A DNA stretch of 64,000 nt from Toxonevra muliebris (lineage: Eukaryota; Arthropoda; Insecta; Diptera; Pallopteridae), in assembly GCA_963691655.1 (NCBI GenBank), contig OY829329.1, positions 56,185,408 through 56,249,407 on the forward strand, written 5' to 3'. Position numbers and translations under genes: made by a program. The notes under the pieces were generated by a model, which searched no databases, was not told where the DNA came from, and saw only the letters and a list, made by a program, of their open reading frames with translations. Below, piece after piece: positions 1-11,118 of the stretch; the stretch's first letter is position 1, and the number at the start of each line of letters is the position of its first letter.

Positions 1-234
1 TTTATATACTTTTCTGTTATGCTGTCTTTGGACTTACTTCACTATTATTGTGAAATATTTTGTTTTTTTTTTGAGTTCCCTGAGTAGACAAGTAGCACCA
101 TATCTTTAGAATGAAAAGCAAATTTGACTCAGTTCACTTTTATAATGAAAGATATGGAAAGCTATCACTTTTTTTAATTTAATGAATTTTTTGCTATAAA
201 TAAGAAAAATTGCAGTTGATACTATGAAATTTAC

Positions 235-302
235 CTTGCGGCTAAAATGCCGCGACGCGTCCTCTTGTGTAACTTTTCAGAGCGCGCCCTCCGAAGGGTT
301 AA
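235..302 (-). repeat. GC-rich pocket ending in a TTAACCC-type terminus
   Basis: Read on the minus strand this starts TTAACCCTTCGGAGGGCGCG and stays GC-rich for about 60 bases, in a surrounding that is mostly A/T. TTAA followed by CCC is the usual outer end of piggyBac-superfamily elements. No matching opposite end was found nearby, so this is at best a one-sided remnant. It could equally be an unrelated GC-rich patch. Confidence 0.3.
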
Positions 303-1967
303 TAATACATTATCTATTTTATAATACTTAATACATTAGAAGATTCTTATGAGAACTAAATATTTATTTATTTTTCTATCTCACTACCGCTACTATTTTC
401 TTTTTCCTTTTTACAACATTTTCAGTGTTTACATTGCCTCTCAAATCCCAATTGCCCCAAAATGTGTCAACAGTGTAACCATGTAAATGCAATTTTCTCT
501 CTCCATGCCTTTAGTTTACTTTGTTGTAGTTAAGGTATTTGAATTGAAATTTATGACTTAGAAATGATAACTTTTGTGCAATTAAATGAATATAGCAACA
601 ACCCAACTAAAAACCAAAAAAAAAAAAAAATGGAGCAAACAACTTTCCTGTCGGGTTGACTTTACTCCTAATGCAATTAACAGTTTCTGTTTTTGTGTGT
701 ATATGTGTCTCTTTCACTTTAGTGTCATTTTTACAGTTGTCCTTTTTATTCCCATATGATTTTTGCTATGCTATTCCTGAGAGTCTGTCAACTCTTTCAC
801 TTTGGTGCAAAATGAACAAATTGTGGTCATTATGAAAACAAATTTTGTTTTACGGCAAATTTCATCAAAGGTTCTGCATAGTTAGTTTTGTGTTTACAAA
901 ATTTCACTAACAATTTTTGGTATACCCGAAAGCAAAGTTTTGGTTGTAAATTTAAAGTTCTGTTTTTCGGCATTTTTTATTACAAAATATTTTTGAATGT
1001 AAATATTTTATATATGTATAAAAAAGAAACAAATTTTAAAAAATAAAAAAATGTTACCATTTTGACATTATGCCAAAAACAATTTGAATATTTCATACAA
1101 TAATAAAAATGTGCAGCTGGAAAAATAAACAATAATGTGTAAGAAGCAAAAAAAAGCAATGAATGGCAAATAAAAACGCTTCGAAAATATTTACAAAGTG
1201 ATGTGAAAATGTAAAAATAAATGTGAAATTCATTGTTGGCAAGGAAAAATATTATATATTATTGCATACAAAATTTATGGCAAATGACATGATTGTATGT
1301 ATTTTTTGATTTCTTTTTTTTTTCTTGGCTAGAAACATACATTTGCATATTATCATTTATTTATTTAGAAATTTATTTAGCAAAAATAACAAAAGTTAAA
1401 GAAGAATTCTAATTTTTCACTCACTATATTGCATTTATTTTAATTTTACAATATTTTTCTAAAGCTTTAAGTATATTGTTATTTCAATTTAAAGCCTTCA
1501 TAAAGTAACAACAATATTAGTTTTTCCAACAGATTTTCACATAAATCAAATTTTCATTTATTGCTAAATAAATTTATAATATGACAAAGCACTGCTGGTC
1601 CTGATACCGGTCTGTATTGTCCAATGCATACATACACATAAACACTTAAGCACTACAAAAGAACTACTTAAGTGTAATGCTACTAGATACAAGTGTGCGC
1701 ATTTTTGTATCTATTAGATAAACATTTTTCATACACTTTCATTGCTTCAAAAAATTTGTTGAAAACCACAAACACAGACACATGCACATGCACACCGAAG
1801 TGCATGAACGTAAATTATATAGGAAGATATAATACATGCACACACTTCCTGACTTTTCAATACACATGAGTGTGTATAGCTGCTTCTTGCAACTCCTTGC
1901 ATATCCTTGGCATAATCTTCAATATACACTTGAGCGGGTAAAGTGTTAACGTTTTTGTGTTTTTTTG

Positions 1968-1985
1968 CTTCTTCTTCTTCTTCTT
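1968..1985 (+). repeat. (TTC)n microsatellite
   Basis: About six uninterrupted CTT/TTC units are seen directly. Confidence 0.8.
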
Positions 1986-2217
1986 GAAATCTCTAAAAAC
2001 TGTTTTGTCTTTTATATATACAAACTATAAATGCATGAATATGACATTTATCTACTACAGTTAGTCATTTGTATAGAAAAAGATAACATTTATTAATGAA
2101 TAAAAGTGAAAATTTAGAAAATGAAACTCATTACATTCATATGTAGTTAGGTTAGATAATGTCGCATAAATATCACTTATTCATAAAATTTTGTATACTC
2201 GCCAGAGTGTATCGAAT

Positions 2218-2710
2218 AAAAACAAAATTTAGAATAAAAATCTGATAAGAAATTAAACCAAATTCAAACCTAAAAACAGACACAAAACTCAGGCCAGTTT
2301 CCAGACTAAAATTCAGAGTAAAGACCAGATGATCTTTGATCGTAGACCCAAAATAGACCAAAACCGGGCTAAATTATGTGCAAAACTCACCCTAAAATTC
2401 AGACCAAAATTCAAATATAATCTCAGAACAAACTCAGTCGAAAATTCAGGCAAAAAAATCAGACCAAAAGTCAATTCAAATAGAGATTAAATTTAATCCA
2501 AAATTGAGACCAAACCTCAGACCAACCTTAAAATAAAAACTCAGACCAAAATTCGGGCAAAAAATCGGACTAAAACTTAGTCCAAATAGACATCAAATTC
2601 AGACCACAACTCGGATCAAAAATTATATTAAATTCAAACCAAAAGGAATGCCAAAAATCGGATTAAACTTCAAAGTGGAATTCAGATCAAAATTTAACCC
2701 ATCTTCGCCC
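2218..2710. repeat. Degenerate cryptic repeat with AATTCAGACCAAA-like unit
   Basis: Variants of a roughly 13-18 base unit (AATTCAGACCAAA, AACTCAGACCAAA, AATTCGGGCAAAA and similar) recur some 20 times or more with irregular spacing. The array has no long exact repeat, so it looks like an old, decayed minisatellite or a slippage-prone cryptic repeat. A complementary T-rich version (GGTCTGAATTT) occurs at 55750-56080. Confidence 0.65.
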
Positions 2711-3654
2711 AGGTAATTCATTGGCTGTTTCTTTGCAGTCATTATTCTTATAATATAAAGCATAAACAAGGCAATGTCCAATATCAAAATTATGATTTAT
2801 ATTAAAGCCTAGTCTAGATCTCCAATAACCTCTTAACTGAACTTAAGTAGGTCCATATCCTCTATTAAGTCCTATTCCTAGAGTACTTCATTCGGTTCTG
2901 TATTCCTCAAGAGCCCTTTAAAAACTTTCTTATGTTCCCATAGATAACAGAAAAACCAGCACGTTGAGAGCGTTCGCAGGGCATGAAAGCATAGTTTCTA
3001 CAATGCCAGTACACTTGCCTTCGAAACCAGATTGTTAGCCATTAACCCGTAGCATGCCACCCATTTTAACTGTTATACACTTCACAAATTATTTGAGCAA
3101 ATTCGAATTTGGTGATATCCACGACGATGAATCGTAGATTTTTTGAAAGAAAAAACTGCCCTGATCAATCGCTCCGAAGACAAATATAGATTGCTAGTTA
3201 TACATTTCACATACAGATGGCGCAAATGTCCAAGGAATCACATGAAGATGTCGCACACAAAAAGAGTTCATCAGTTCATTTGCTTGTGTTTCGTTTAGTT
3301 CACAAGAAGTTTCACTTCTGCCTTGTGTTCGTTAATACACAATTTTTTGTGGAGAGCTCAAGGTCACAACGGTGAGTAAGTTCATTATTTTGAAGTCCTA
3401 TAACTTTGAAATCTGAGGCAAAATTGTTCACAATAAAAAAATAAAAATATTTTTTTTTTTTTGCACAATTATAAACTTTCCCACCGATTTTCATGAGCCC
3501 TCCACTGCAACCTTGAAATTTCCCTAAAAAACTTATGAAATAGAAAATGTAGTCTTTCAGAAATTCATGCATTTCTTGTCGCGCAAAAGTGATTTTGTGC
3601 TGTGTAATTGTTTTGCAGGTATTATACAAGCCCTAACTACTATTAATACGTACT
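2711..3654. other. Non-coding stretch, no gene seen
   Basis: Mixed-composition sequence slightly richer in GC than its surroundings. It may be the decayed flank of the Tc1-like relic just downstream. I could not identify ends or a reading frame. Confidence 0.5.
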
Positions 3655-4100
3655 ATTAACCAGATTTTGGCGTTCACTGGGTGCTATGGATTCCCAATTT
3701 TCTTTAATTTTGGCTTTTAATTCCCCAACAGGTCTTTACGGATCATTTACCAGACGTTTCTTTATAACTGCCCAAACAACTTCATTCACTTGAGACCAGG
3801 ACTTGATAATGACCAATCTCATACATTTATTTACTACAAATTTAACCAATTTCGTATGAATTTAGCGGTATAAGGCGGCAAACCATTCTGCTGAAAGTTA
3901 AACTCTCTATAAGTGTTCAATCTATTCACTCATAGTATGAGGTTATTTTCCAAAATGGGTACATGCTCTGCAAATTTTGTGGTGCAATCATGAAACTGCA
4001 ATTGCCCTACGCCTTTTGCAGGCATGGAGACCTATACCATATCACTGACAGGAAACCTAATCATGCCTTGAAGATAATCAAACTAATAAATGCTTTTTCG
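3655..4100 (-). pseudogene. Tc1-like transposase fragment, heavily decayed
   Basis: Minus-strand translation in shifting frames gives a recognisable Tc1/mariner DDE-domain C-terminal half. The order is a block ending PAKGVGQLQFHDC, then ENNLIL and VNRLNTYRESLTFQQNG, then YTAKFIRNWLNL, then NEVVWAVIKKRLVNDP, and finally a tail containing ENWESIAPSERQNL. In Tc1 transposases the second catalytic aspartate sits in the FQQDG-type motif. Here it reads N. Several stops (for example after ENNLIL and NWLNL) and at least two frame changes separate the blocks, so it cannot encode an active enzyme. The N-terminal DNA-binding half and the terminal inverted repeats were not found. The family call is fairly secure from block order, but the subfamily is not determined. 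Confidence 0.7.
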
Positions 4101-5083
4101 AAATCCCTCTCTTTCGTACATCGCAATTTGCTTTATTACTGAATATAATTGAGTTCCATAGTCTTTATACCCAGAAACCTTTAATCTTCACCCAAGCAAG
4201 TCGTATTTTCTATTGTTTATCGGTTAATAGTGGCTTTTCTTTAGCCTTAAAAATTTTAAAAAATATGAAAAAAAAATTCAAATGATATACTTCTATCCAT
4301 ATTCTGGCAAATATTTTTGTGGAATACTTTAATCTTTAAATGTCTCTTTTGGAAGGACTTTTAGGGTTTCCAACAAAAACGGTGTCGAATTGACCCATAA
4401 AAAGACAAGCTAAAGGGTTAAAATGTTCTACTGAAATGATCCACGTAAAATTTTACAATACAACTTTGCCGATAAGATTTTTCTCAGTCATCAATTTATA
4501 TCACTTTTTGCACTTAGTATTTAGCTCTCTTCGACCAAAAAATGAAAACTTTGATCCACTGTAAAAAAAAACAGACGTGCTGAACTATACGTTTATTTTA
4601 CAAAAATTGTTTATACAACATGCCCTTTCAGGATTATGGGGTCGCTATTCTGTTGCAACCAAAAAGCCTTAATTTGTTGGACTGTGTAATTATTCCACAA
4701 GGTTTCAAATAAATGTAACATCTTTAAAAGAAAAAGAGTTTTATAATCGTAAAATTGTAATTAAAGTTGAAGTTTAGAAACAAATTTAACTGTACGTATT
4801 AATAGTGGTAAGGGATTGTATAGTGCTTGATGTTGATTTTCCAGTTGAGGTTTGTGTCAAGGATAACAATTAAGCATTTGGCATTCTTTAAGGGGGAAGG
4901 CGACTGTGACGAGTCAAAAATTATTTTTATCTTAAATTAAAGTTTATATATTCAAAAATATTACAAATAAAAAAATTTCAAGTTAAAAATTCCAAAAATA
5001 GCTTGAGTCACAGCCATTTTGGTGATAGTAAGTAGACTGAAAACTTTATATGCGTTTTTTTCGAAACGACTTTTTTCGAACTA
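4101..5083. other. Non-coding stretch between Tc1 relic and hAT element
   Basis: AT-rich and rich in stops on both strands. The first part may be the lost N-terminal region of the Tc1-like relic, but I could not read protein homology from it. A GC-richer patch near 4890-4915 (gcgactgtgacgag) is weakly mirrored near 6233, too weakly to call an element. Confidence 0.5.
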
Positions 5084-5091
5084 GTCGCGTC

Positions 5092-5890
5092 TAGTGTTGA
5101 TTCGATACCCACATAGTATCGATACTTTCACTCTTTACTTGTATCGAATAAAAGTATCGATGCTACCGAAAATATTAGAAAAAAGTATCGAATATGTACT
5201 TGTATAGAATACTCGTTTAAAGAGACAAATTACACTTTTTTTAAGTGGCTGTCGAGGAGAACACTCAGACCAGAACGGCCTATTGTGTTACCTCATGGTT
5301 GAGCCTACAGTTTACACTGCTCAACACGAGTTTTTAGGCTATACATCATGGTTTTGAGATATTTCCACTGGAAGCATATGAATCATATAGGAATTACGTT
5401 AAGTTATGTATATGATATTAACAAATCGCTAGAATAATATAATAGAAGAAAAACTAATCAATAGATTAAAGCTTGTTAAAAGTATTTTATTTTAATGAAC
5501 AAGTTTCAATAAACATTATGTTCTACATGCATGGCCGACGATATTTTCTAGAACTTCAATACTGTACTGCAATTTTTTCATACAATGAAATATTGCAATA
5601 TGGAGTGAAATATTTTGAATATGGATATTGAATAATTCTGGAGTAACATTTTGAAATATGTTATTGATTGCTGTAAAATATTGTAAAACGATCCTCAATT
5701 TTAAATATTGTATAGCAATATTTCAGTTTTTTAAATAAATTTTTTCCAAAACTATCGACTATCCGATACTGACTCTTTTTCCCGCTACCACGTAAAATAC
5801 TTATGGTATAGCATCGAGTAAAAAAAGTACTTGAATCGAATGAAAAGAATCGAGTTTTTACTTGTAGTTACTTGTATCGAATCATCACTA
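5092..5890. mobile_element. Non-autonomous hAT-like element, 799 bp
   Basis: The ends are inverted repeats of 17 bases, TAGTGTTGATTCGATAC at the left and TAGTGATGATTCGATAC at the right read inward (16 of 17 match). Both ends abut the identical 8-base sequence GTCGCGTC (5084-5091 and 5891-5898). An 8-bp target duplication with TAGTG/CAGTG-type ends is the hAT signature. Many ATCGA-containing motifs (GTATCGAATA, AGTATCGAT) lie within 130 bases of each end, as expected for subterminal transposase-binding repeats. No transposase frame is present, so the element would have depended on an enzyme supplied elsewhere. The exact target duplication suggests a relatively young insertion. Confidence 0.85.
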
Positions 5891-6116
5891 GTCGCGTCGA
5901 TAACTCGATCAAATATTAACCGATTTTCATGGAGTGGGAAATTTTTTTCGGGCTCCACGTAACGCCTATATCTTTAAAACTATTAAATAGTTTTTAATAA
6001 AAATTTGTGGAAATATTATTGGAAGTTTTTACTTAAATCTAATCTTAAAAATTCATATATGTAACTAATGCCTGTAATATATAAGATGTAAATCTTGTGG
6101 CATTAGGAATGCTTTG

Positions 6117-6144
6117 AAAATAAATAAATAAATAAATAAATAAA
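6117..6144 (+). repeat. (AAAT)n microsatellite
   Basis: Six to seven AAAT units are seen directly. They could be the tail of a LINE or SINE insertion, but no body was recognised upstream. Confidence 0.8.
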
Positions 6145-7626
6145 AGTGCGGTCAATAAAATGTATATAAAACAATCGCCTTATTCCTTTATTTGACAGAT
6201 CAAAAAAATTCCCCGAAAATCACTTATTTTCCAGCTGTCACAGTCATTTAATTTAAATAATATAAAACCTAAGGTTTGTGTCTTTTTTGTGAACAGTATC
6301 AGTTCTGCTTTATTTTAATTTTTTTTTTTATCACCAGTTCTCATTTGTCAGTCCAGATAATGGATACATCCATAATCTCGTTTATCATAATAATTGTGAA
6401 TTCGGAGACTCGTGATATGCCGCCTAGGGTTAATAAGAATTTTATGTCAATTGACGTTAATAACTACATAAAAAGAAATGTATAATTATAAGTTAACTTT
6501 AATATTTATTTTTCTTAAACAATTTAAACTATGAAAGTCATAATAAAACACACACATATTTATGTATTCAGTAGCAATAAAATTCCTAGTTACAAATGTA
6601 CATACATACTAGAAGCAAGCAACATTTAACTTTTAGAATTCAATTTCCGTATTTTGGCATGCTAAATTAATAAAACAAACAAATTGTACATAAGTAAATA
6701 TCTCGAATGTTGATGTTGTCGATATTAAGACAACGACGAGTCTAAATAGATGAAGGCAAACATATACTAACTAATGTACATCTATGTAAGTATATATGAA
6801 TTTTTGCTCATATATGTACATTGTGCTAATAGGTGGCTAAGAACTTTTCAATGTTCATGTGTACATGGTACAGAAAACACAAGAAAGGATAAAGTTTTTA
6901 GCTTACAGTTCATCAACTTCTTCATACTCTCTAGAAAAGCCAAAGAAAAAAAAATAGAAAAACACAAATAGAAAGAAAAAAGTTTTTATTGCCTTGAGGG
7001 GAAGCAAAAATTTCATTTTCAATGCACACACACATACGAATAGTTAGTGATTAGAATAGGTATGCAGGGTGTAGAAGGCATTAGCAAACTTTTGTTGTAA
7101 TTACATAAGATTCAAGTACGAGTAGGTACATATGGAAATATGTATGTGTATGTGTGTGTGTGTACATGTAAAAGTTGTTGATGACTTAAACTGCTTTTAT
7201 GTATGCTAGTTCCATTTTTTTTTTTTTTTGGGCGGGGGGAGGGGTAGAGTTTTACTTTTTGTTAATTTTACAGAACAAATCTGTTTACGGTAGTAACTAA
7301 ATATATGCATATATAATTTAAATATCATAGCAACCGTTTGACCGACAAATCTCACAATTTCTCATGCATATAGTTATGTGAATTCTTTTGACTTTTTTAT
7401 ATGTGTATGCATACATGAATTTATGTATGTACTACATGCAAACTTTCACAATGTCCTGCATTCTTTTTTTTTTTATAGTTTCTGAAACTGAAAACACTAT
7501 AATAAAAGGAAAACGAAAAGTTCAAAGCATTTTTTTCTTTCTATATTACAGCTACTTCAATTTGACAAAGTTTCAAACATTTTTACATTTTATACAGAGA
7601 GTGGGAGCAATGAAATGCAAAAAAAA

Positions 7627-7646
7627 TATATATATATATATATATA
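7627..7646. repeat. (TA)n microsatellite
   Basis: About ten uninterrupted TA units. Confidence 0.85.
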
Positions 7647-7973
7647 CAGTATGTGAGTAAAGTACGCATTCTACTATTATTTTGTGAATAGTTTGACTAT
7701 TAAAAATACTGTTCAAGAGCAACAAAATTGTTTTAATTAAATAAAAATTCATCATCAAAGTTGAAGTGAACAAAAACAGGAAAAACTTCAGTTTCATATA
7801 TATCACAAAAAAAAAAACATATTTAATTAAAACTATATGTACTGGAATTCAAGATAAATAAATTTATTTATTTACATTCAAATTTTAGGTTTTAAAATAT
7901 GCATAAACATTTTTGTAAAGGTATTAGTCTTGAAATTATAGCATAACCAAATAGTGCACACTTTGTGCATTTA

Positions 7974-9273
7974 AGGAGTGAGATCGAAAAAATCTTAGCA
8001 TATATAAAATTCAATAATTTTTAAACGGTTGATCTTAGAGTTTTGATTCTTTTTTTTATTTAATTGATAATATTTTACAAATTACACAAAAATATAACTT
8101 TTATAGTTCTAACCACTATTTATGAACTCGTGAACCTTTTTTGGGAAGCCTTTCATTAGAAATTTGATAGTTGTTTCAGATACCTTTTTGGAACAGTTTG
8201 CCCATCTCCTTTTAAAATCTTCGATATTTTTGGACACCTTTTTTGTGCTCTTTAAGTTTCTTTTTACAAGAGCCCAATATCTCTCCACTGGTCTTAGCTC
8301 CGGGCAATTTGAAGGACTGGCCTCTCTTGGTACAAAAACTATGTTATTACTTTGGTACCACTCCAGAGCTTTCCTGCCGTAGTGACATGATGTCAAATCG
8401 GGCCAAAAATATGTGGACACATTGTGCTCTCTTATGAAAGGAAGAAGTCTTTTTTTCAAACATTCTTTGATGTATATTTCGGTATTTATAGAGCCCACTG
8501 TAACAAATGAATTGTTTCTTTTGCCGCAACTGCATATAGCTTGCCATACCAGGAATTTTTTAGGAAATTTTGTCTGCTTTTGGATTCTAAATTGTTCTTC
8601 GACATTTCCTCGAGCATCAGCAACATAAAAATTTTGACCCGGAAGCTGCGTAAGATCTGCCAGTACATACGTTTCGTCGTCCATTATACAACATGAATGC
8701 CAAATTTTTGTATGAAATTCGACTTTAATTTCCGAGCTCTACTTTTGGCGTCTAAATTTGTTGCAGCATTCCTGTCTGGAACTTTTTGAACTTTGTATGT
8801 TTTCAAACCTGCATTGGCTTTGACTTTGCGCTTTCACACCAAATAGTCAGAGCACTGGGCTAACCGGGCAGCTTTTCTACCAGATGTGTTTGGAGATCTT
8901 TTCAATATGCCTTCTATTTTCTTGGCTTTCCCAATATCATGTGGTCCTTGTTTTCTTCCCGAACCAGATTCCCTATCGATGATCGAATTCTCCTGAAACT
9001 GTTTAATAACATTGAAATCAGTTTGATGGCAGACCTTCAATTCTTTGGCCAATCCTTTGCACGACCAATTTAGATTTTTTTGAAAATTTTTAATAATTTC
9101 GAGACGTTCTTCTTTTTCTTCACTCATTTTGATCAAACTCACAATAAGTTGTTATTAAAAATAACAACTGACATATTTTTCAAAGATAACTAGATCAAAA
9201 ACATTTTTAAATTTTAAACCCAAAAAAAATTATTAGGTAAAATGTCTGTTAAGATTTTTTCAATCTCACTCTT
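7974..9273 (-). mobile_element. Complete but inactive Tc1/mariner element, 1,300 bp
   Basis: Inverted terminal repeats of about 27 bases bound the element: AGGAGTGAGATCGAAAAAAT at the left and AAGAGTGAGATTGAAAAAAT at the right read inward, 24 of 27 positions matching. Each end is flanked by TA (7972-7973 and 9274-9275), the target duplication of the Tc1/mariner superfamily. A single minus-strand transposase pseudogene fills most of the interior. The length is typical for the superfamily. The element is intact at its ends but its gene carries one stop and one frameshift. Confidence 0.92.
8109..9142 (-). pseudogene. Tc1/mariner-family transposase pseudogene, DD37E-type spacing
   Basis: The gene would encode a cut-and-paste transposase. 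The N-terminal part (starting MSLIKMSEEKEE, 9142 down to 8837) has a helix-turn-helix-like region and the G-S-G-R-K-Q basic stretch, and ends at an in-frame TGA (8834-8836). The same frame then continues about 45 codons (KRKVKANAGLKTYKVQKVPD onward). A one-base frameshift just upstream of 8684 leads into the catalytic part: MDDETYV with the first aspartate, FWPDLTSCHYG with the second, and ELRPVERYW with the glutamate. I count 37 residues between the second D and the E, rather than the 34 usual in Tc1. All three catalytic residues remain, so decay is limited to the stop and the frameshift. The element's own ends flank it on both sides. Confidence 0.9.
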
Positions 9274-9275
9274 TA

Positions 9276-9697
9276 ATTCTGTTTTCCATTTCCTTTATAT
9301 GGAAATTTTAAATCTATTATTTTACTTTATTGTCTTTTAAAAAGCAGAGCAGAGAAATTTTTAACAATTTATTGTTTTGCTGTTTAGTTTCGGTAAAGGT
9401 TTTTAACTCAACTTTAGAATTTTTATTTCTTTGTGATTAGTATCCAAGGAACTCAAAAATTCCAGAACCAAAATCCGAAATCAAAGACAAGAGAATGTGT
9501 TGAAAGAAAAAAATATTTAAAAAATTATGTTAAATTGCAAAAAGCCTAAACAGTCTATTACTTAATAGTTTTTTGCAAAAGCCACAAGCGCATCTGAATG
9601 CAAAGTTTTATCACCAACAAGCAGCCCCCATCCCTTCTTCGTATATATACATAGTGAAGTTATTGTTCTGATGGTAATAAAACGATTTGTTTTTCAA
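9276..9697. other. Non-coding stretch, no gene seen
   Basis: AT-rich sequence with no readable frame and no repeat I recognise. Confidence 0.6.
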
Positions 9698-9810
9698 CTC
9701 TAGCGTGGACTATCGTTAACTGATGTCTAGCAAGAACTGACGCCTAGAAAGAACTGGCATCTAGTGTTATCTGTTATCAAGCGATAACTGGGATCTAGCG
9801 TGGACTGGCA
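9698..9810 (+). repeat. Short degenerate tandem repeat around CTAG cores
   Basis: The words TCTAGCGTGGACT (twice, near 9699 and 9794), GTCTAGCAAGAACTG, GCCTAGAAAGAACTG and ATCTAGTG follow one another at roughly 20-base spacing. This looks like a small degenerate minisatellite of four to five units. No function is evident. Confidence 0.55.
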
Positions 9811-9913
9811 CTTTTTGTTTTTTGTTTTTTGTTGGAATAGCAAAAGAAGTATTCAAGAATACAGTATTAGACAAGTTTTACGTTCATTGTACTATATTCT
9901 GTGTTCCTTTTTG

Positions 9914-10286
9914 CTATTCTTTAAATCTACTAGATTTATTAATAAACCTCATGTGTTTGTCTCCCAACACTGCAGTGCTTACTTTGATCTGGCAGAAAGC
10001 GGGGCAGACACTAAGAAAGTGGTCTGCCGTCTTTTCACTTCTTAAAGCCCCTCAGTTCCTCCCATTTACGATTGTGGGTCAAGTCTACCCACTCATTAAT
10101 GGTGGTCTTGATGGCTGTAGACCACAAAGAGAGTACAGGTTCTGGGCCCAGGACACCAGTTTCCGAACCCTTTCTGGCCAAAAGGTCAGCAGATTCATTT
10201 CCTGAAATTTCTGAGTGTCCAGGAAACCATATAAACAGCAGGCTATTGTTTTTTCCAACATAATCAAGCCTGGATTTACAATGCAT
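9914..10286 (-). pseudogene. RNase H LINE fragment with internal deletion
   Basis: Minus-strand translation opens with the C-terminal part of a non-LTR retrotransposon RNase H domain: LLFIWFPGHSEISGNESADL with the conserved WxPGH and the N-E-x-A-D motif. WSTAIKTTINEW and RKWEELRGFKK follow. After a stop and frame change at about 10035 the frame resumes with EKTADHFLSVCPAF, the histidine/cysteine tail of the same protein class, then VLGDKHMRFINKSSRFKE and a stop at 9914-9916. In related LINEs roughly 50-60 residues, including the first cysteine pair, lie between these blocks, so they appear deleted here. The upstream RT domain is absent: the fragment is cut at about 10290, where an unrelated repeat begins. 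Confidence 0.75.
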
Positions 10287-10296
10287 AACCAGTTTA

Positions 10297-10620
10297 GATT
10301 TTTTTTTTTTTAATTGACATCAAAATTTTTAAAATTGAAAAAAAATAAAATTAAAAATGCTGTTCATATTTTTTTATCAAAACATCCATTTTTACAAAAA
10401 AAAAAGTTCCGTTTTTTTATTTTTTAACTTAAAAAATTAAAAAAAAAAATTTTTTTTAATTAATTTATTTTTTCGTAATTTTTTTCATCCTCGTGATCAT
10501 CGTTCACTTTTATCTCGTAGTAAGCTTAACCCTGTAATGCCTAACGGTGCCATATGGCACCTTGTCGCTGAGCCGTTCCTGAGCCAGGTTCAAAAAATTG
10601 TTTTTTCTCAAGTTACTTTC
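10297..10620 (+). repeat. Dispersed repeat R1, copy 1 (5'-truncated)
   Basis: This shares the tract from aattgacatcaaaattttta to CTCAAGTTACTTTC with 18370-18714, and most of it with 54110-54383. It contains the word TTAACCCTGTAATGCC (10526-10541) and the perfect 16-base palindrome GGTGCCATATGGCACC (10546-10561). The first 100 bases or so present in the other two copies are missing, the copy being joined directly to the LINE fragment on its left. Short ATG frames inside it are not conserved beyond the palindrome region, so I do not call them genes. Confidence 0.8.
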
Positions 10621-10722
10621 AATGAATACCCCAGAACCCGAATTGAATTCTTTTCTGGAGCCTTACAATCAACTCTCGGCCCAAATTCCGGCAAAAACCA
10701 AGTTTGGGCCTCTGAATTTGTA

Positions 10723-11070
10723 AGTAAACGGGACCCGAAAACAGCCTTTTTGGAACTTTTTTGAGGTAAGGAACAACACGTAACATTTCCCATGGAAATT
10801 AATATTAGATTCATATTCAGCGAAAAAAAATATACGACTGTTTTTTATAATGACTTGGGTAAACGAACGCTTGCTAAAACTATTATTTTAAGGTGAAGTG
10901 GTAGACTTGCAGCCTCCATATTGGTCCGCCATCATGCTAAATCCAAAAAGGCTTGTTGCATTTGAAACTGGAGATAATCAGCTTTAATTTGAGCACAAAC
11001 ATGCCCTAAAATACCATAACCAATTTAGGACAGTGTGGGGGTCTCCCATTGACAGAGAATGTCCCATATA
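10723..11070 (+). repeat. Solo arm of the foldback element family
   Basis: The stretch from GACCCGAAAACAGCCTTTTT to ATTGACAGAGAATGTCCCAT matches the right arm of the foldback element at 48840-49200 at high identity, with scattered substitutions and a few indels. Only one arm is present here, so this is a half-element or truncated insertion. A stub of an RTE-like LINE follows immediately. Confidence 0.8.
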
Positions 11071-11079
11071 TACATATAT

Positions 11080-11118
11080 GTTTCCTAAGGTTCCAGGGAG
11101 GAACAAAGGACCACAGCC
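11080..11118 (-). mobile_element. Extremely 5'-truncated RTE-like LINE stub
   Basis: About 39 bases match the last codons and tail of the LINE at 27043-27342: the minus strand reads CTTTGTTCCTCCCTGGAA, then a TAG stop, then GAAACATATAT. Target-primed reverse transcription often yields such short 3' fragments. Because it is so short, the call depends entirely on the match to the longer copy. Confidence 0.55.

Larger units (their letters stand above)
1..2217. other. AT-rich non-coding stretch, no gene seen
   Basis: Both strands are interrupted by frequent stops and poly-A/T runs. The only notable local features are a GC-rich pocket near 243-302 and a short TTC run near 1968-1985, listed separately. 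I see no exon-like open frame, splice-site pattern or RNA gene. Confidence 0.7.
5899..7971. other. AT-rich non-coding stretch with simple repeats
   Basis: No gene or exon-like frame is visible. The stretch holds an (AAAT)n tract (6117-6144), a (TA)n tract (7627-7646), poly-T runs and many acatac/tatgta words. The sequence just before the AAAT tract (aatgctttgaaa) resembles a retroelement tail, but I could not identify an element. Confidence 0.6.

Noticed and set aside
4890..6260. Outer inverted repeat (gactgtgac words) around the hAT-like element
   Set aside because: The match is only about 10-12 bases with no target duplication, too weak to call a second element.
10537..10764. Small conserved protein starting MPNGAIWHLVAEPFLSQVQ in repeat R1
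   Set aside because: Similarity between copies covers only the repeat and breaks where the repeat ends. The palindrome, not a protein, explains the conservation.
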